Below are positions 26,401 to 35,046 of a DNA stretch of 64,000 bases, in pieces; the first letter of the stretch is position 1; the number at the start of each line of letters is the position of its first letter. Below the pieces are notes generated by a model, which was not told the origin of the DNA, did not search any database, and was given only the letters and a program-made list of their open reading frames with translations. The stretch comes from Xanthomonas sp. Leaf131 (GTDB lineage: Bacteria > Pseudomonadota > Gammaproteobacteria > Xanthomonadales > Xanthomonadaceae): assembly GCF_001423495.1 (NCBI RefSeq), contig NZ_LMOG01000018.1:374812-438811 (forward strand), given 5' to 3'. Position numbers and translations under genes: made by a program.

Positions 26401-28317
26401 TCAGGCGTCCTTGGACTCATGCGGTGCGGCGGCTGCGGCGGCATCGGCACCGAGTTCGTACTCGGCGTCGTAGCTCCACAGCGCACCGTCCGGACGGGTC
26501 GGCCCGCAGGAAATCGAGATGGCGCCCTGGTCGGCCGGGCCGACGACCTGGCGGTTGATCGCGAACAGGTTGCGGCCCAGGTCATTGCCGGCCACCGTGG
26601 TGTTCGGTGCGACCTCGCGCGATGCCCATTCTTCGGCCGACACGAGCACTTCCAGCGTGCCGGCTTCGCCGTCCAGGCGCACGATGTCACCTTCGCGCAC
26701 GCGCCCGATCGGACCGCCGCGTGCGGCTTCCGGGGTCATGTGGATTGCGGCGGGGAACTTGCCCGAGGCACCGGACAACCGGCCGTCGGTGACCAGCGCC
26801 ACGCGCCGGCCCTGGTTCTGCAGCAGGCCCAGCAGCGGTGCCATCGAATGCAGTTCCGGCATGCCGTTGGCGCGCGGCCCCTGGTAGCGCAGTACCACCA
26901 CGAAATCGTGCGGTAGCACGCCAGCGGCATGCAGCTTGTTGAGCACTTGCGGGGTATCGATCACCACTGCCGGGGCTTCGATGGTGCGGTGCTGCGGCTT
27001 GACTGCCGACAACTTGATCAATGAACGACCCAGGTTGCCGCGCAGCAGGCGCAGGCCGCCTTGCGATTCGAATGCGGCGCTGACCGGGCGCGCCACGCTG
27101 TCATCGGCGGTGGTCGCGGTGCCGGGCACATAGATCACCTTGCCGTCCTGCAGGCGCGGCTCGTTGGCATAGGCACGCATGCCGCCTTCGACCACCGTGG
27201 GAATGTCGTCGTGCATCATGCCGGCGTCCATCAGCTCGCGGAACACGAACGCGGTGCCGCCAGCAGCATGGAAGCGGTTCACGTCGGCTTCGCCGTTTGG
27301 ATAGACGCGGGTCAGCAACGGCACGGTCTGCGAGATCAGATCCATATCGTCCCAGGTCAGCACGATGCCGGCCGCACGCGCTACCGCAATCCAATGGATA
27401 GTGTGGTTGGTCGAACCACCGGTGGCCATCAAGGCGACCACGGCGTTGACAATGGCACGCTCGTCGATCAAACGACCGAACGGGCGGAAGTCCTGACCCA
27501 ATCCGGAAATCGCCAGCGCACGCGCGGTCCCCTCACGCGTCAGCGCATCGCGCAGCGGCAGTTCCGGGTTGACGAACGAGGCGCCGGGCAACTGCACGCC
27601 CATCGCTTCAAGCAACACTTGGTTGGAGTTGGCGGTGCCGTAGAAGGTGCAGGTGCCGGGCGAGTGATACGAGGACGACTCGGCTTCCAGCAGCTCGGCG
27701 CGGGTGGCTTCGCCGGCGGCATAGCGCTCGCGCACTTCGGCCTTTTGCTTGTTCGGAATGCCCGGCGTCATCGGGCCGGCCGGCATGAACAACGCCGGCA
27801 GATGCCCGAACGCCAGCGCGCCGATCAGCAGGCCCGGCACGATCTTGTCGCACACGCCCAGATACACCACGCTGTCGAACATGTCGTGGCTGAGGCCGAT
27901 CGCGGCGGCCTGGGCGATGTTGTCGCGCGAGAACAGCGACAACTCCATGCCGGCGCGGCCCTGGGTCACGCCATCGCACATCGCCGGCACGCCGCCGGCA
28001 ACCTGCGCGGTCGCGCCGAGCGTACGCGCGGTCTCGCGGATCAGCTGCGGGTAGTGCTCGAACGGCTGATGCGCCGACAGCATGTCGTTGTAGGCGGTGA
28101 TGATGCCGAGGTTGGGCGTTGCCGCACCGCGCAGACGCGACTTGTCGGTCGGCTCGGACGCGGCAAACCCATGCGCAAGATTGCCGCAGCTCAAACGGCT
28201 ACGGAACGGCCCCTCACGCAGGGCGGCATCGAGACCGGCCAGATAAGCCGCGCGCGACGGAGCGCTGCGCTTGCGGATACGGTCGGTGACAGCTTGGATG
28301 TTCGGATGCAGGCTCAT
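26401..28317 (-). CDS. edd: 6-phosphogluconate dehydratase
   Basis: A 638-residue IlvD/Edd-family dehydratase making KDPG from 6-phosphogluconate. The conserved start block is SRAAYLAGLD, followed by SCGNLAHGFAAS. Iron-sulfur cysteines are visible in GVPAMCDGVTQG (about 114) and YLGVCDKIVPG (about 156), and the C-terminal part has LVTDGRLSGASGKFPAAIH. It is about 30 residues longer than E. coli Edd, mainly at the C-terminus. It follows pgl after a 123-base gap that holds repeated palindromes, the largest gap in this operon. Confidence 0.96.
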   Translation of the reverse strand: MSLHPNIQAVTDRIRKRSAPSRAAYLAGLDAALREGPFRSRLSCGNLAHGFAASEPTDKSRLRGAATPNLGIITAYNDMLSAHQPFEHYPQLIRETARTLGATAQVAGGVPAMCDGVTQGRAGMELSLFSRDNIAQAAAIGLSHDMFDSVVYLGVCDKIVPGLLIGALAFGHLPALFMPAGPMTPGIPNKQKAEVRERYAAGEATRAELLEAESSSYHSPGTCTFYGTANSNQVLLEAMGVQLPGASFVNPELPLRDALTREGTARALAISGLGQDFRPFGRLIDERAIVNAVVALMATGGSTNHTIHWIAVARAAGIVLTWDDMDLISQTVPLLTRVYPNGEADVNRFHAAGGTAFVFRELMDAGMMHDDIPTVVEGGMRAYANEPRLQDGKVIYVPGTATTADDSVARPVSAAFESQGGLRLLRGNLGRSLIKLSAVKPQHRTIEAPAVVIDTPQVLNKLHAAGVLPHDFVVVLRYQGPRANGMPELHSMAPLLGLLQNQGRRVALVTDGRLSGASGKFPAAIHMTPEAARGGPIGRVREGDIVRLDGEAGTLEVLVSAEEWASREVAPNTTVAGNDLGRNLFAINRQVVGPADQGAISISCGPTRPDGALWSYDAEYELGADAAAAAAPHESKDA

Positions 28318-28372
28318 TGGCTACCGGCTATGAGAAACGGGGAAGGTAATCACGCTGTTCTTTTCGTAGATA

Positions 28373-28392
28373 CCCGCACATGGATGTGCGGG
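28373..28392. repeat. Hairpin in the pgl-edd gap
   Basis: CCCGCACA and TGTGCGGG form an exact 8-bp stem around TGGA (ATCCAT-type loop when read on the minus strand). No T-tract follows. It lies in the 5' leader of edd. Confidence 0.6.
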
Positions 28393-28395
28393 CTG

Positions 28396-28439
28396 TTGCG
28401 AGGGACTCGCATAAAATCGGTTCTTGCGAGGGACTCGCA
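28396..28439. repeat. Two 16-bp direct repeats in the edd leader
   Basis: TTGCGAGGGACTCGCA occurs at 28396-28411 and again, exactly, at 28424-28439. Each copy is itself a 6-bp inverted repeat (TGCGAG/CTCGCA). The second copy ends one base before the pgl stop codon. This could be an operator pair, or RNA hairpins that adjust expression between pgl and edd. Confidence 0.6.
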
Positions 28440-28440
28440 C

Positions 28441-29160
28441 TCAAGCACACCAGTGAACCCGCAACTTCGGGCCCGGCTGTTGCAGGGCCACCCGGATCGG
28501 ATACTCGCTGACATCATCGCCCGCCAGCGCAGCCTGCAATACGTCAAGCTTCTGCTTGCCGCGCAGCAACAGCAGGCGGGTCGGGATGGCAGCAAGCCCC
28601 GCTGGCGTCAACGTAATGCGCAATGGCCACTGATTCGATCCAGGGCAGCCGGTGGCGTCCAGCGATGCGTACGGCTGCGGGCTGGCCAGCGCCTTGGGCA
28701 GATCGGTGGCGCCGGGAAACAGCGAGGCGGTATGCCCGTCGCCGCCCATGCCCAGCACCGCCAGACACGCAGGTTCGGCGTGCGTGGCCTGCAGGTTGGC
28801 GGTGTGCACGCACTCGGGCAACTGTTTGCCCGGACGTACCAGCGGAATGAAGGTCGCAGCCGGCGCATGACTCAGGAAGCTGTGCTTGACCAGCCAGGCG
28901 TTGCTGTCCTGATCCTGCGGGGAGAGCCAGCGCTCATCGACCAGACCCACTTCCACCCGCGACCAGTCCAGCGGACGGTGGGCGAGCGATTCGTACACCG
29001 GCGCCGGCGTGGTGCCGCCGGACAGCAGCATGCGCGCCTGGCCGCGGCGCGAAATCTCCTGTTCCAGCAGCTCGGCCATCTCGCTGGCCACCGCCTCGGT
29101 CCATTCGGCCGGGTCTTCGTAGCGCACCAGTGTGATGCGCGGGTTGTCCTGCAGGTTCAT
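28441..29160 (-). CDS. pgl: 6-phosphogluconolactonase
   Basis: A 239-residue DevB-type lactonase that hydrolyses 6-phosphogluconolactone after Zwf. Motifs: MLLSGGTTPAPVYE, VGLVDERWL and LAVLGMGGDGHTASLFPG, all in family order. The start overlaps the glk stop by four bases. It is the third gene of zwf-glk-pgl-edd-eda. Confidence 0.95.
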   Translation of the reverse strand: MNLQDNPRITLVRYEDPAEWTEAVASEMAELLEQEISRRGQARMLLSGGTTPAPVYESLAHRPLDWSRVEVGLVDERWLSPQDQDSNAWLVKHSFLSHAPAATFIPLVRPGKQLPECVHTANLQATHAEPACLAVLGMGGDGHTASLFPGATDLPKALASPQPYASLDATGCPGSNQWPLRITLTPAGLAAIPTRLLLLRGKQKLDVLQAALAGDDVSEYPIRVALQQPGPKLRVHWCA

Positions 29161-30164
29161 CGCTGCTCCCCTGGATGCTGACGTTGCGCATCCACCGCAT
29201 ACGCGGCAGCGCCGAGCAGGCCGGCGTGCGGATGCATGACGGCCAGCGACGGCACCTTCGACATGATCGCGGAGAAGCGCCCCTTGTGTTCGAAGCGCTG
29301 GCGAAAGCCGGAGTGCTGCAGCGAATCCAACACTTTGGGCACCAGTCCGCCGGTGAGGAAGACGCCGTCCCAGGCGCCCTGCATCAACACCATGTCGCCG
29401 GCGATCGCACCGAAGATGGCGCAGAACAGATCGATGGTGCGCGACGAGCGCGGGTCGCCCGCCGCCGCACGCGCGGTGATGTCCTTGGGCTGCAGCGGAC
29501 CCGGGTCGACCCCGGCGATCTCGCTGAGCGCGCGATGGATATTGACCAGGCCGGGGCCGCAGATCAGCCGCTCGTTGGAGACCCGGCCGAACTGCTCGGA
29601 AAGGATTTCCAGAATGCGGATCTCTTCCGGCGTGCCGGGCGGAAAGCTGACATGGCCGCCTTCGGTTTCCAGCGGAAAACAGCGCCCGTTGCGTACGATC
29701 AGGCCGCCCACACCGAGGCCGGTGCCGGGGCCGATCACCCCGTAATTGCGCGGTTGATCGATCGAAGCCGGCCGCCAGCTGGCGCCGCCCACCTGCACCA
29801 CGTCCTGCGGACGCAGCAGGCTGATCGCCATGGCCTGCGCAGCGAAGTCGTTGATCAGGTGCAGGGTACTGAAGCCCAGCATGGCAGCGGTGCGCGAACG
29901 CGAGATCACCCAGGGATGGTTGGTGATGCGCGCCTCGTCGCCATCCACGCGGCCGGCCACGGCGAACACGCCCTGGGTGGCCTGCACGCCGATCTGGTCG
30001 AGGTAATAACGTGCGGCTTCGCCGAGCGAACCGAAGTCGACCACCGCAAATTCGCGCGAGGTGTCATCCAGCAGCGGCACCGAGGCGTCGACGTCGGCCA
30101 GCGCGAAGCGCGCATTGGTTCCGCCGATATCGGCAACCAGCACCGGCTTGGAAGGAGCGGTCAT
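29157..30164 (-). CDS. glk: Glucokinase
   Basis: 335 residues of the bacterial Glk family (ROK-unrelated proteobacterial type). Phosphate-binding VLVADIGGTNARFAL at the N-terminus, INDFAAQAMAISLL, and VIGPGTGLGVGGL are visible, and the C-terminal MVLMQGAWDGVFLTGGLVPKV is typical. It phosphorylates glucose to glucose 6-phosphate for Zwf. MTAPSKPVLVADIGG at 30164 is the start, overlapping the zwf stop by four bases. Confidence 0.94.
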   Translation of the reverse strand: MTAPSKPVLVADIGGTNARFALADVDASVPLLDDTSREFAVVDFGSLGEAARYYLDQIGVQATQGVFAVAGRVDGDEARITNHPWVISRSRTAAMLGFSTLHLINDFAAQAMAISLLRPQDVVQVGGASWRPASIDQPRNYGVIGPGTGLGVGGLIVRNGRCFPLETEGGHVSFPPGTPEEIRILEILSEQFGRVSNERLICGPGLVNIHRALSEIAGVDPGPLQPKDITARAAAGDPRSSRTIDLFCAIFGAIAGDMVLMQGAWDGVFLTGGLVPKVLDSLQHSGFRQRFEHKGRFSAIMSKVPSLAVMHPHAGLLGAAAYAVDAQRQHPGEQR

Positions 30165-31618
30165 GCGGTGTGTCCCTGTGCGTCGGTGGCCGGGGGAAGG
30201 AAGGGCGCCGCACTCTCGGGCCCCCAACTGCCGGCCGGGTAGGGCTGCAGCGGCAACTGCGCGTCTTTCCAGGCATCGCTGACGCTATCGATCCAGGACC
30301 AGGCGGCCTTGACCTCGTCGTCGCGCACGAACAGCGCCGGGTTGCCGTTGAAGGCATCCACGAACAAACGCTCGTACGCGATACGACGATGCAGACCTGT
30401 GGGGACCGACAATTCCAGCTCCAGCGGCTGCAGCTCGATGGCGCCCCATTCCGGGCCGGCCAGGCTGCTCATCAGGCCGAGTTCGATATTTTCCTGCGGC
30501 TGCAGCTGGAAGGTCAGGCGGTTGGGCACCGCGTTCTGCCGGTCCGGGCGCTCGAACAACCAATGTGTCACCGGCTTGAGCGTGACCACGATGCGGGTTG
30601 CGCGTTCGGCTAGGCGCTTGCCGGTACACAGATGGAACGGCACGCCGGCCCAGCGCCAGTTGTCGATATGCGCGGTCACCGCGACGAAGGTTTCCACGTC
30701 GCTGCCTTCCGGCGGGTGATAGGCCTGCGCCGGTTGGCCATTGATCGTGCCAGCGGTGTAGCGGCCGCGCACGCTGTCATGGGCGGCGTGTTCGGCGGTC
30801 ATCGGGCGCAATGCGCGCAGTACCTTGACCTTTTCGTCGCGGATGCGGTCGGCTTCCAGCGAGGCCGGCGGTTCCATCGCCACCAGGCACAGCAGCTGCA
30901 GGATATGGCTCTGCACCATGTCGCGCAGCGCGCCGGAGCGGGCGTAATAGGCATCGCGCCCGTCCACGCCTTCGCTTTCGGCGACCAGGATCTGCACCGA
31001 CTCGATGTAGGTGCGGTTCCACACCGCTTCCAGCAGCGTATTGCCGAAGCGCAGCGCAATCAGGTTCTGCACCGCCGCCTTGCCCAGGTAGTGGTCCAGG
31101 CGGAACACGCGGTCTTCGTCGATCAGCGCGCCGATCGACTGCAGGATCTCGCGGGCGCTGTCCGAATCGTGGCCGATCGGTTTTTCCAGCATCAGCCGGT
31201 GCGGCGCGGCCAGTGCGCCGCCCAGGGCCAGGCCCTGGCAGGTGCTGATGTACAGGCCCGGCGGAATCGCCAGATAGCTCACACACTGGCGGCTGGCCAG
31301 CTCGCGCACGGCATTGGTGACCGACTCGGCATCGCGCAGATCCACCGAGCGATAGTCGACCCGCTGCAGCAGCGTTTCGATCTGCTCGGGCGTAGCGATC
31401 GGCAAGGCCTGGGTCAGGCGCGGCCGCAGCACTTCGCGGAATGCCTCGGTGTCGTGCGGCGACAGGGCCAGCGCACGGATACGGAAATCCTCCGGCAGCA
31501 GGCCATCGACGAACAGTCGCAGCAGGGAAGGAAACAGGTAGCGCTGGGCAAGATCGCCGGTGGCGCCGAACAGGATCAGGGTGTTGTGCATGGACCGAAT
31601 TTCAGATTCTGGAGACAT
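30161..31618 (-). CDS. zwf: Glucose-6-phosphate 1-dehydrogenase
   Basis: Up to 485 residues. The coenzyme motif is FGATGDLAQRYLFPSL near the N-terminus and the substrate/active-site block is RLDHYLGKAAVQN. It makes 6-phosphogluconolactone and NAD(P)H, the entry to the Entner-Doudoroff and pentose phosphate routes. The start is uncertain: ATG 31618 (MSPESEIRS) or ATG 31591 (MHNTLILFG); neither has a clear Shine-Dalgarno. It is the first gene of the operon, with a 394-base divergent intergenic region to the ABC ATPase gene. Confidence 0.95.
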   Translation of the reverse strand: MSPESEIRSMHNTLILFGATGDLAQRYLFPSLLRLFVDGLLPEDFRIRALALSPHDTEAFREVLRPRLTQALPIATPEQIETLLQRVDYRSVDLRDAESVTNAVRELASRQCVSYLAIPPGLYISTCQGLALGGALAAPHRLMLEKPIGHDSDSAREILQSIGALIDEDRVFRLDHYLGKAAVQNLIALRFGNTLLEAVWNRTYIESVQILVAESEGVDGRDAYYARSGALRDMVQSHILQLLCLVAMEPPASLEADRIRDEKVKVLRALRPMTAEHAAHDSVRGRYTAGTINGQPAQAYHPPEGSDVETFVAVTAHIDNWRWAGVPFHLCTGKRLAERATRIVVTLKPVTHWLFERPDRQNAVPNRLTFQLQPQENIELGLMSSLAGPEWGAIELQPLELELSVPTGLHRRIAYERLFVDAFNGNPALFVRDDEVKAAWSWIDSVSDAWKDAQLPLQPYPAGSWGPESAAPFLPPATDAQGHTA

Positions 31619-32012
31619 CGTTATCAGCAGCTTGTCGGAAAGGCGCCGGACAGCCGGCGGTCGGTACGTCTGTTCCTGAGCGACACTGGCGTGCGCGCAG
31701 CGGAGGATGGACGCGCACGCCCAATCCCCGATTGTTGCAGCAAGTGGCTGTCAGGGGTTAGCGCCGGTGCGGTATAGCTGCACATGCGTGGCGGAATGCC
31801 TGGCCCCGCGCGGTAGGCTGCACCGCTTGAAACAGCGGCTTGGGTTGGTGGCGGCATGGTCCCTCCCGAGATCGATGTTGCCATGTGAAAACGATTACAT
31901 GTCAGAATAAACCAATGCATTCGTTTGCAGGAGATTTCCTTGCAGGCGCATGTGGCGTCACCGCCATCGGGAGGGCCGAGGGCAGGGCGCACAACTTACG
32001 TTGAGGCCGAAG
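31619..32012. other. Divergent control region between zwf and ugpC/malK-like gene
   Basis: A 394-base region with no supportable gene. It must hold the promoters of both the Entner-Doudoroff operon and the ATPase gene. The only striking sequence is the imperfect palindrome at 882-901 of this kilobase (31882-31901), entered separately. Confidence 0.6.
31882..31901. promoter_or_regulatory. Candidate sugar-regulator operator
   Basis: CATGT and ACATG are exact inverted arms 10 bases apart. Nested in them is TGAAAACGATTACA (31886-31899), a CG-centred 14-mer that pairs with itself at 10 of 14 positions, as in LacI-family operators. It lies between two divergent carbon-metabolism units. The binding protein is not known from this window. 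Confidence 0.35.
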
Positions 32013-33101
32013 ATGGCGAAAGTGCAGTTGGAAGGTGTCCGCAAGGTCTACGAGAACGGCCAGGTCGCGGTGCAGGGTGCGAGCTTCGAAGTCGCCGATG
32101 GCGAGCTGATGGTGCTGGTGGGGCCGTCCGGCTGTGGCAAGTCGACCCTGCTGCGCATGATTGCCGGGCTCGAAGACATCAGCGCCGGCACGCTCAAGAT
32201 CGGCGAGCGCGTGGTCAACGACGTGGCGCCGAAAGACCGCGACATCGCCATGGTGTTCCAGAGCTATGCGCTGTATCCGCATATGACCGTGGCCGAGAAC
32301 CTGTCCTTCGGACTCAAGCTGCGCGGCCATCCCAAACAGGTCATCGCCGAGCGCGTCAACAACGCCGCCGAACTGCTGGGCCTGACCCCGATGCTCGACA
32401 AGCTGCCCAAGGCGATGTCCGGCGGCCAGCGTCAGCGTGTGGCATTGGGCCGGGCGATGGTGCGCGAGTCGTCGGTGTTTCTGCTCGACGAACCGCTGTC
32501 CAATCTGGATGCCAAGCTGCGCCACAGCGTGCGTACCGAGATCGCGCAGCTGCACCGCAAGCTCGGCACCACCATGATCTACGTCACCCACGATCAGGTT
32601 GAGGCGATGACGCTCGGCCAGCGCATCGTGGTGCTTAAGGATGGCGTGATCCAGCAGATCGACAGCCCGATGGCGCTGTACGAGCGCCCGGCCAATCTGT
32701 TCGTGGCCGGCTTCCTGGGCAGCCCGGCGATGAACTTGCTGCAGGGGCGTCTGGACGAACAGGACGGCCTGCATCTGGTCATGGCCGATGGCTGGCGCGT
32801 GCCGCTGGGTGCGGCGCGGGTCGATCGCACATGGTTCGGTCGCGACGTGATCGTCGGTGTGCGCCCGGAACACCTGCAGCCCTCTGGAGACGCGCTGCTG
32901 GGCTTCGATGCGAAGGTGGAAGTCATCGAGCCGGTCGGTAACGAGATCTTCCTCAACCTGGATCGTGGCGGTCAGCCGCTGGTCATCCGGGTCGCGCCGC
33001 AGGCCTTGCCGGTGGTTGGTGAGCCACTGCGCCTTGCGTTACGTAGCGACGTGCTGCATTTCTTCGACCCCGCCACCGGCGAGCGGCTGGATCCGGCCTA
33101 A
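32013..33101 (+). CDS. ugpC: ABC transporter ATPase, MalK/UgpC family
   Basis: A 362-residue ATPase for a CUT1-type sugar importer. Walker A GPSGCGKST, signature MSGGQRQRV, Walker B VFLLDEPLSNLDAKLR, the H-loop in YVTHDQVEAMTLG, and C-terminal TOBE/OB regions (GVRPEHLQPSGD) as in MalK and UgpC. The start MAKVQLEGVRKVY is preceded by TTGAGGCC. No permease or binding-protein gene is next to it, so it may serve several importers, as MsiK does in other bacteria; this is inference. The gene tail overlaps the convergent ygfZ by four bases. Confidence 0.88.
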   Translation: MAKVQLEGVRKVYENGQVAVQGASFEVADGELMVLVGPSGCGKSTLLRMIAGLEDISAGTLKIGERVVNDVAPKDRDIAMVFQSYALYPHMTVAENLSFGLKLRGHPKQVIAERVNNAAELLGLTPMLDKLPKAMSGGQRQRVALGRAMVRESSVFLLDEPLSNLDAKLRHSVRTEIAQLHRKLGTTMIYVTHDQVEAMTLGQRIVVLKDGVIQQIDSPMALYERPANLFVAGFLGSPAMNLLQGRLDEQDGLHLVMADGWRVPLGAARVDRTWFGRDVIVGVRPEHLQPSGDALLGFDAKVEVIEPVGNEIFLNLDRGGQPLVIRVAPQALPVVGEPLRLALRSDVLHFFDPATGERLDPA

Positions 33102-33970
33102 CGCTCCAACCCGGGGGCAATGGCAAGCGGGCGTGCGCCATGCGCGCCCGCTTGCAGCGCGGCGCTGGCGTCAAGCGTCAGCTCCAGCGGCAGCACCGCC
33201 AACGCGAGGGTGCCGGCCACGCTGACCAGCGTGCCGATGGCCGCGCCATCCAGCGTGACCGCATCGCCCGCTTCGGTGGCGCCATCGACCTCCAGCAGTT
33301 GCAAGGCGCGTTTGGCCTTGCCCAGGAAGTGGGTACGCGCGACGATCTCCTGGCCCGGGTAGCAGCCTTTTTTCACGCTGAACGCGTGCAGGCGATCCAG
33401 TGCCAACTGTTGCGGTGTCCACTGCTCGCGTTGCGCGTCGGGCAAGCGAACCAATCCCAGTTGCAGATCGGCGCGGCGCCATTCGGCATCCACACTCGGT
33501 AATTCGATAGGCGCTGCCAATGCCTCGTCGGTGTGCAGCAGCAGTGTGCGCGGCAGCTCGCTCGTGCCCATGTCCAATTCGATACGCTGCGTTCCGATAT
33601 CGGCCTGCGCGCCTTGCGCGCGCTGCGGTGCTTCGAACCCGCCGTAGGCAGATAGCGTTGCAACGCCCATTTTGAGCTTGCGCCGGAACACGAAACGACC
33701 CAGTTGCAAGACGATCTCGGCCGCGTTGCCGTCGGGCAACAGCAGCAATACGTTTGTGTCGTCCTCACGCAACAGTGCGAAGATGGCAATCACGCGCCCC
33801 TTCGCAGTCAACCACGCATTCCACTGCCACTGCCCGATCGCCAGCGCCTGTACATCGTTGGCAAATTGCGCATGCGCGAACGCCACTGCATCTGTCCCGA
33901 TCAAGCGGACGTATTGCATGTCGTGCAGGGAGCCAAAACCCTGCGGAATAAGATTCAGGTTGTCAGCCAC
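33098..33970 (-). CDS. ygfZ: YgfZ folate-binding iron-sulfur repair protein
   Basis: 290 residues of the GcvT-like YgfZ family. The diagnostic KGCYPGQEIVAR is at about residue 213, and MQYVRLIGTDAVAFAHAQF and WNAWLTAKGRVIA are in the N-terminal half. YgfZ supports tetrahydrofolate-dependent maintenance of iron-sulfur enzymes. It is divergent from the succinate dehydrogenase locus, whose product is an iron-sulfur enzyme, which fits functionally. Confidence 0.93.
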   Translation of the reverse strand: MADNLNLIPQGFGSLHDMQYVRLIGTDAVAFAHAQFANDVQALAIGQWQWNAWLTAKGRVIAIFALLREDDTNVLLLLPDGNAAEIVLQLGRFVFRRKLKMGVATLSAYGGFEAPQRAQGAQADIGTQRIELDMGTSELPRTLLLHTDEALAAPIELPSVDAEWRRADLQLGLVRLPDAQREQWTPQQLALDRLHAFSVKKGCYPGQEIVARTHFLGKAKRALQLLEVDGATEAGDAVTLDGAAIGTLVSVAGTLALAVLPLELTLDASAALQAGAHGARPLAIAPGLER

Positions 33971-34009
33971 GGAAGGGGAGGACTAAAATCGCAATGTTGT
34001 GAGACCACT

Positions 34010-34180
34010 ATGATAGGCCATCCAACCCCCACCCCAGCGCAGGATTCCGAGACGCAGCCTTCTTCTCAGGAGCACATTCCCGAGAAGCAGCCACTGCCCA
34101 AGGAGATTGGTGGGCGCGACGGCCCTGAGCCAACGCGCTTCGGCGACTGGGAAAAAAATGGACGCTGCATCGATTTTTGA
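34010..34180 (+). CDS. SDHAF4-like succinate dehydrogenase assembly factor (DUF1674)
   Basis: A 56-residue protein easily missed by gene callers. The N-terminal 35 residues are polar and Pro/Gln-rich. The C-terminus reads GPEPTRFGDWEKNGRCIDF, the hallmark of DUF1674, the family of mitochondrial Sdh assembly factor 4, which binds the flavinated SdhA subunit. It sits 56 bases upstream of sdhC on the same strand, so the context strongly supports the assignment. It starts at ATG 34010. Confidence 0.85.
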   Translation: MIGHPTPTPAQDSETQPSSQEHIPEKQPLPKEIGGRDGPEPTRFGDWEKNGRCIDF

Positions 34181-34236
34181 TCAGCTTTTAGCCACAGCGG
34201 CCTAGTGCCGCCCAGCCGAGATAATGAGCCCAGCGA

Positions 34237-34629
34237 ATGGCGATCCGCGAACGTCCTCTTTCCCCGCATCTCCAGGTGTACCGCTGGCAGATACAGATGG
34301 TTACCTCGATCCTGCATCGAGCAACCGGCATCATTCTGTCAGGAGGGGCGCTGGTCATTGCCGCCGCTTTGCTGGTGTTGATGCTCGGCCAGGACCACTG
34401 GACCTGCCTCACTCAACAACTTGGCGCTTGGTACGGCCAGCTCTTCCTGTTCGGTTGGACGTGGGCGTTTGCCTACCACCTGTGCAACGGCATCCGTCAC
34501 ATCGTGCAGGACTTCGGGTATGGCTTCAGCATTCCCGCGTTCGTGCGTAGCGGCTGGGCCTCGGTACTGGTCAGCCTGCTGATCACCGCCGCGATCTGGG
34601 CCTACGTGCTGACCGGAGCCGCCGCATGA
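34237..34629 (+). CDS. sdhC: Succinate dehydrogenase cytochrome b556 subunit
   Basis: 130 residues, three membrane helices. RPLSPHLQVYRWQIQM then SILHRATG carries the quinone-site Ser/Arg, and AYHLCNGIRHIVQD holds the haem-ligand His. It anchors SdhAB to the inner membrane. Its stop overlaps sdhD by four bases. Confidence 0.95.
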   Translation: MAIRERPLSPHLQVYRWQIQMVTSILHRATGIILSGGALVIAAALLVLMLGQDHWTCLTQQLGAWYGQLFLFGWTWAFAYHLCNGIRHIVQDFGYGFSIPAFVRSGWASVLVSLLITAAIWAYVLTGAAA

Positions 34630-35012
34630 GCCGTTACCGTACCCCGCTGAAAAACGTGCGTGGCCTCGGCGCAGCCAAGACCGGCACCGAGCATTTTGTG
34701 GTGCAACGGCTCACCGCGACCGCGCTGGTGGCGCTGTCGATCTGGTTTGTGGTGCTGGTGCTGAGCCTGCTCGGTTCCGATTACGCGACGGCAGTTACGG
34801 TGGTTGCCAAACCCTGGAACGCGATCTTGCTGGTCGGCTTCCTGGTGGCGATGTTCTGGCATGCGCAGCTCGGCCTGCAGGTCGTGCTCGAGGACTACAT
34901 CCACAACTCGCTGCTGGCGCTGGCCTTGCAGACCATCGTCAAGTTCGTCGCCGTGCTCGGTGCGATCGTCAGTATTTTCGCAGTGGCGCGCATCGCGCTG
35001 GGCGGTGCCTGA
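34626..35012 (+). CDS. sdhD: Succinate dehydrogenase membrane anchor subunit
   Basis: 128 residues with three hydrophobic helices. HAQLGLQVVLEDYIH contains the second haem His and the quinone-site Asp-Tyr pair. The N-terminal RTPLKNVRGLGAAKTGTEHF block is typical of SdhD in this lineage. sdhA follows 34 bases later. Confidence 0.94.
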   Translation: MSRYRTPLKNVRGLGAAKTGTEHFVVQRLTATALVALSIWFVVLVLSLLGSDYATAVTVVAKPWNAILLVGFLVAMFWHAQLGLQVVLEDYIHNSLLALALQTIVKFVAVLGAIVSIFAVARIALGGA

Positions 35013-35046
35013 GGTATCGGGCACCCAGAACAGGAATCCAGATTAG

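Noticed and set aside
27061..29181. A 706-codon open frame antisense to edd and pgl
   Set aside because: It spans two real genes and their gap; no recognisable domain.
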